This document shows, in pieces, positions 60,445-64,000 of a DNA stretch of 64,000 nucleotides. Made by a program: the position numbers and the translations under genes. The notes beneath the pieces were generated by a model. That model saw only the letters and a program-made list of their open reading frames with translations. It searched no databases and was not told the DNA's origin. The DNA comes from an uncultured Saprospiraceae bacterium (GTDB lineage: Bacteria > Bacteroidota > Bacteroidia > Chitinophagales > Saprospiraceae), in the NCBI GenBank assembly GCA_937959115.1, contig CALGAW010000011.1:98449-162448 (forward strand), in the 5' to 3' direction. Every line of letters begins with the position of its first letter. Within the stretch, counting starts at the first letter, position 1.

Positions 60445-62544
60445 TTAGTAGCCACCAAAGAACTTCCGCAAAAACCACTCAACAGTCAACAGCCCCATTA
60501 GCACAAAGAAAATCCACTTTAGATTAATGACAGATCGTGTCTTAGAAGTTGAATAGAACACAGGCTTCACTTCATCCTTGTTCTTTATGGAATCCGCAAT
60601 GGCAACTACCTGATCAGGATAAATCAGCGATCCACCAAACTGTTCACTCAATAATCGCAACACCCCGTGATTCGCTGTAGTCTCGAAGGACTCTAGCTGG
60701 ATGGGCTGCACGCTAAACTTCCCAGAACCTGTCAACTCCTTACCGTTGGAGGTAATCTTTGCTGTATATCGGTAATTACCTACAGGGAAATAGCCAGCAT
60801 TCAACGCATAAGCTTTGGCGGTTTTGTTGAAGGTAAAACTAAAATCCTTGCCTTGGCTATTGGTAATCACAAGACGAGCGTCTGGATCATTGATCAATTC
60901 GTAACTCTCATTATACAGTTCTGCATCAAAGTAAATCGCCTCATTCTCATTAAAAATATTCTTGCTTACACTTGCTCGAAATTTTCGCTTGTCTTCCTTC
61001 ACACTTAAGTATTGAATGGTCTTGCCCAATACCTCATCAATGATTTCATGATTTTGATACTGCATATAGTTGAAGACACGCCATCTCCAAATCCCTTCGC
61101 CTGCAAGCACTCCGATCTTGGTTCCCTGTTCCTCAGCAAATGCTAGCAATGGATATTTCGTTTCCACGGATCCGATTTTCTGATTCAGCAGCACATGAGC
61201 ATCTGGTGTCACTGTAAACTCGCCAAATGGGGCTTGCATTGGTGCAAATTTGGGTAATGCTGTTGGCACTTTTTCATCGATTGTAAACAGATTAAAAGAA
61301 GACTGGGCAACACCCGTTACATCATTGGCATTGCTTGTATTCCCCTTGATTCTGAAGAAGTTTTGTGCAGTATTAAACGATTGTAGGTTTGACTGTGCTC
61401 CTACAACAAACAATCGAGGTGTCTTTCGACTATTTAGCTTCCCCAAAACCCCACTGATCGTGTTAGTAACGCTAGGCAATTGGTGTAGGATGGCAAAATC
61501 GTACTTCGCAAGGTTCAATGTACTGGCTTTGCCTGCATAAGCGATATCTACTTCGTAGTTTTTGTTTTTTACGATTGTTTGTTTGATTGCTGAAAGATCT
61601 GGATGCGGTGCGTTGGCTAGTAGCAAGATTCGCTGTCTTGCGTCAAGCACATCAATAAAAATATCTTTGGAATTGTTTTGGGTTGTCACTTCGCCACTTA
61701 CCTTATTCACGGCTACTCGATAACGTTGAACGCCAGCCGCATTTGCGTCAATGATGATCTCCTTGGTCACAAAGAAGTCGTTATTCTTAATCGAGATGGC
61801 TTCTGACTTGATTTTAGTTGTGCCGCCTGCATCTACCTTGTAAATACCGAGTGACGTTCGTTCACCGGCACAGTTTTGAGCGGAGAGATCCACCTGAATG
61901 CTAAATTTATCTCCTAGATAGGCAATGCGGTTGTGAAACACCTTTTTGACTGAGATATCTCGTTTGAGCGTGGTATCTCCTAGTGCAATTGTGTAGACTG
62001 GGACATTGAGTTTGGTGCCTGCGTAGATCGGGTTGCTGCCTTGGTTGTAGATACCATCAGATGCTAAAATCACGGCACCTAGATTCTGATTGCTGTATAC
62101 ATCGTAGACTTCGTTCAATACGGATGACAAATCACTTACTTTATCTGTAAATGAAAAATCGATGCCTTCTCGCACCTCACTACCAAAAGAGTATTGAATA
62201 AGGTCGAACTCACCTTCTAGCCCGCTGACTAGTTGACTAATTTGAGCTTTATAGGCTGAGGAATCTTTCAACTCTGAACCGATCGACTCAGAATTGTCTT
62301 GCGCGATAACTATGATGGGTTTCTTCGTTTCTGTCACCATTGATTTCAGGAGTGGTGAAAGCAACAATAGACTTAACAAACTGACGGTTAGAAATCTAAA
62401 GAAACCTAGGATCCAATTTAGAAATTTAGATTGGCCCTTAAAAGTATCACTTTTAAAATAAAGGAATAAGGCATATACCAGTCCTAGTAACAGGCACAAC
62501 CCTACAAACCAAATCGGATATTGAAAACTAATGTTTGAAAACAA
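60445..62544 (-). CDS. Membrane protein with vWA-like domain
   Basis: 699 residues. Two transmembrane helices at the start (FVGLCLLLGLVYALFLYF; LTVSLLSLLLLSPLL) and one at the end (WIFFVLMGLLTVEWFL) hold a large periplasmic part. VIAQDNSESIGSELK carries a DxSxS-type metal site of a vWA fold, near residue 80, followed by QYSFGSEVREG and LGAVILASDGIYNQGSNPIY. The second half is beta-rich, like the large Bacteroidota proteins next to BatA-type vWA proteins (aerotolerance-operon relatives). It has no such operon here. Role unknown. Confidence 0.8.
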   Translation of the reverse strand: MFSNISFQYPIWFVGLCLLLGLVYALFLYFKSDTFKGQSKFLNWILGFFRFLTVSLLSLLLLSPLLKSMVTETKKPIIVIAQDNSESIGSELKDSSAYKAQISQLVSGLEGEFDLIQYSFGSEVREGIDFSFTDKVSDLSSVLNEVYDVYSNQNLGAVILASDGIYNQGSNPIYAGTKLNVPVYTIALGDTTLKRDISVKKVFHNRIAYLGDKFSIQVDLSAQNCAGERTSLGIYKVDAGGTTKIKSEAISIKNNDFFVTKEIIIDANAAGVQRYRVAVNKVSGEVTTQNNSKDIFIDVLDARQRILLLANAPHPDLSAIKQTIVKNKNYEVDIAYAGKASTLNLAKYDFAILHQLPSVTNTISGVLGKLNSRKTPRLFVVGAQSNLQSFNTAQNFFRIKGNTSNANDVTGVAQSSFNLFTIDEKVPTALPKFAPMQAPFGEFTVTPDAHVLLNQKIGSVETKYPLLAFAEEQGTKIGVLAGEGIWRWRVFNYMQYQNHEIIDEVLGKTIQYLSVKEDKRKFRASVSKNIFNENEAIYFDAELYNESYELINDPDARLVITNSQGKDFSFTFNKTAKAYALNAGYFPVGNYRYTAKITSNGKELTGSGKFSVQPIQLESFETTANHGVLRLLSEQFGGSLIYPDQVVAIADSIKNKDEVKPVFYSTSKTRSVINLKWIFFVLMGLLTVEWFLRKFFGGY

Positions 62545-62666
62545 GATAAATTCTTAATTCGCTAAAAAGCTGCAAGTTAGTACATTTCCCGATAAATGGC
62601 TACTATTTTTGGCAGGTAAATTGGAATATTATCTATTGAAATAATAAGGTATTTATTAAATATTCA

Positions 62667-63230
62667 TTACCAGTTGTTTTCCTTCCAGTTATTGAACTCT
62701 CCTACAAGCCGCAACAATGCTTTTTTCTTGAACTCTCCTTTATCAATTCTTTTTTGAAGATCTGGATATTCTTCAAAGTACTTACTCATTTGTTTCTTAA
62801 AACGGATGGGATCCACTTCCATGAGGTAATCACCATCATTTTCTAGGAAGGTTTGTGTAAAGCCTCTTTCCTTATTCGTATTCCAGTATTCGTAGACTTT
62901 GACGATTCCAGTATTCTTTCGTTGCATGAAAACCCCCAATCCATAGGGAAGCGTGATATCAAAATCATAAATCTTGGATTCATAAAGAATTCCATCAAGA
63001 AAGTAACTCCGTATTTGAAATGGCTGATATTTAACTTTTTCGTCTTGGTTATCGGCCCTAAAAATGCAGGTTCCAGATCGCTGGGCAGGTGTTGTATACT
63101 TGATTTCACCAGAGATTTTTTCACCTTCATTAGTAATAATATAACCATCTACCCAAACAACTTGAGCAGCAGAAGAAAAAACAAACCAACCGCTAATCAG
63201 CACAATTAAAAGATATCGGTACATAGGCAT
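62667..63230 (-). CDS. Secreted protein, unknown function
   Basis: 187 residues with signal peptide (YRYLLIVLISGWFVFSSAAQ). Mature start VVWVDGYIITNEGEKISGEI has the GxIxxxxGexisGxIxY pattern of many Bacteroidota surface/periplasmic proteins. The rest is beta-rich, then a Lys-rich helical end (KKQMSKYFEEYPDLQKRIDK). No partner recognised. Confidence 0.75.
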   Translation of the reverse strand: MPMYRYLLIVLISGWFVFSSAAQVVWVDGYIITNEGEKISGEIKYTTPAQRSGTCIFRADNQDEKVKYQPFQIRSYFLDGILYESKIYDFDITLPYGLGVFMQRKNTGIVKVYEYWNTNKERGFTQTFLENDGDYLMEVDPIRFKKQMSKYFEEYPDLQKRIDKGEFKKKALLRLVGEFNNWKENNW

Positions 63231-63621
63231 GGAGGTATAATAGTATTTGGTTTAACTAAAGAGAATAAGCAAAAATAACATTTACATAGAAATAATGCTA
63301 GGCGAGTACAAAACATTTTTAGAAATGTGTTAAAAAGATATTCAGATAAACTCCTTTGCGTTACTCCATTCGCTCGGTTATAACTACCGACCTACCATTC
63401 TTCAACAAGGAACAAACTTATGTTAATTGCAAAGAGTAGTGGATGCAGCTAGAACCAACCATAAGGGACATTCATATATTTATTGAAGGGAAAGGTGTTG
63501 AAAAACTGCTTTGGATGTATTGATGAAAAGTAGTATTTTATGTTCGTATATTTATGATGTATATGCCATTTACTTGTTTAGTTACTTGTATACAGATGTT
63601 GTGTCTCATAAAAAGGCTAAA
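63231..63621. other. Intergenic stretch, nothing recognised
   Basis: 391 bases between divergent genes; no hairpin or repeat I can support. It presumably carries both promoters. Confidence 0.45.
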
Positions 63622-63861
63622 ATGAAACAATTCATACCTATAATATTTGCTCTGTTTTTCAATTCCTGTTCAACAACGGGAAAAATTGGAGATAAGACTA
63701 TTTTATATGGGGAATGTAATGAAGGGTATTTTGCATGTACACAGTTTGAATTAAAGGAAGACATGACTTTTGAGTATTATATGTTTTATGATGTAGGAGG
63801 TGGAATAATAAAACAAGGGAAATGGAAATATGCAAATGGAGATACTTTGGTGTTAAATACA
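63622..63861 (+). pseudogene. Lipoprotein gene cut off by an insertion sequence
   Basis: 80 codons with a lipobox-like signal (MKQFIPIIFALFFNSCST), then TILYGECNEGYFACTQFELK and GGGIIKQGKWKYANGDTLVL. This is the start of a small beta-sandwich lipoprotein (the GKWKYxNGDTLVL pattern is common in Bacteroidota). The frame runs straight into the left end of the IS and stops on its first TGA, so the gene's 3' part lies beyond the element, outside the window. Confidence 0.75.
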
Positions 63862-64000
63862 TGAAGTTCCTCAATAAAGTAGACACTAAGATAAGTTAGA
63901 AATCATTAATTTTTATAAATTTATACTTATGTCTAGAATACGAAGAAAATACACTAAACAAGAGAAACTCGAGATAGTAAAGTTAAGTCTCGATGAAAAT
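63862..64000 (+). mobile_element. Left end of an IS3-type insertion sequence (runs off the window)
   Basis: TGAAGTTCCTCAATAAAGTA, followed by GACACTAAG, resembles IS3-family ends, which begin with TGA and often carry AAAGTnGACAC. The transposase gene begins 67 bases in. The right end and target duplication are outside the window. Confidence 0.75.
63929..64000 (+). CDS. IS3-family transposase OrfA, N-terminus only
   Basis: 24 codons reach the end of the window: MSRIRRKYTKQEKLEIVKLS then LDEN. This is the typical start of the IS3/IS911 OrfA helix-turn-helix protein (RRKYTxExKxEIVKLxL). ATG at 63929 is the only suitable start. The rest, and the OrfB integrase, are not in the window. Confidence 0.85.
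   Translation, partial: MSRIRRKYTKQEKLEIVKLSLDEN

Noticed and set aside
1..64000. CRISPR arrays, rRNA operon, SusC/SusD pair
   Set aside because: Looked for; no regular repeat-spacer arrays, no rRNA sequence and no TonB-dependent receptor pair were seen.

Overview
The window reads as chromosomal DNA from an A+T-rich member of the Bacteroidota, most likely a Saprospiraceae/Lewinella-type marine or polysaccharide-degrading lineage (lineage is inference). Signs: many lipoproteins and signal peptides ending in AQ, a type IX secretion (T9SS) sorting-domain fragment, a chaperone-of-endosialidase protein, Bacteroidota-type promoters (TTG-N19-TAnnTTTG), START-like and DUF937 proteins, and three large secreted hydrolases sharing a module typical of Saprospiraceae. 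No rRNA, CRISPR array or prophage is visible. One insertion sequence enters at the right edge.

Layout. 0.3-3 kb: START-like protein, SPFH/SHOCT protein, secreted protein. 3.5-10 kb: two-gene operon for secreted polysaccharide-active proteins (GH140-like enzyme with four kinds of accessory domain; GH74/sialidase-like propeller). 10-16.3 kb, mostly minus strand: membrane protein, RluE-type pseudouridine synthase, HMA metal-binding protein, then a P-loop NTPase next to a GHKL-ATPase/nuclease-like fusion (possible defence or DNA-damage pair), FGE-like lipoprotein, cytochrome c, metallo-beta-lactamase-fold hydrolase. 16.6-20 kb: FAN1-like VRR-NUC nuclease and secreted DNA/RNA endonuclease with an OB-like tail. 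20.5-23 kb: Lys-rich cold-shock protein, small protein, membrane-anchored subtilisin. 23-28 kb, minus: UbiD, GalT, double Cys-repeat lipoprotein, histidine kinase. 28.4-28.7 kb: three unusual tRNA genes. 29.5-36 kb: frameshifted mini-gene, DUF434 protein, sodium/solute symporter, SH3 lipoprotein, thiolase-M48-PaaY operon. 36-39 kb: one very large RNA-repair fusion. 39-49 kb: hypothetical secreted and lipoproteins, S74 chaperone protein, M1 peptidase, orphan T9SS tail. 49.7-55 kb: RecQ and a third module-bearing propeller. 55-63 kb: FMN glutamate-synthase-like protein, DUF937, MFS and dicarboxylate transporters, vWA membrane protein. 63.6-64 kb: a lipoprotein gene cut by an IS3-type element.

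Themes. (1) Extracellular polysaccharide use: three enzymes share one module ending in two dockerin/EF-hand-like repeats and lack a recognisable T9SS tail. (2) Nucleic-acid maintenance or conflict: MJ1316-EEP-2H-nucleotidyltransferase fusion, GHKL-nuclease plus P-loop protein, FAN1, RecQ and NUC endonuclease. The strongest candidates for something little described are the RNA-repair fusion at 36.1-39.05 kb, the GHKL-nuclease pair at 11.8-14.1 kb, the type-I tRNAs with leucine anticodons at 28.5-28.7 kb, and the shared module. All assignments come from reading motifs by eye; no database search was run.
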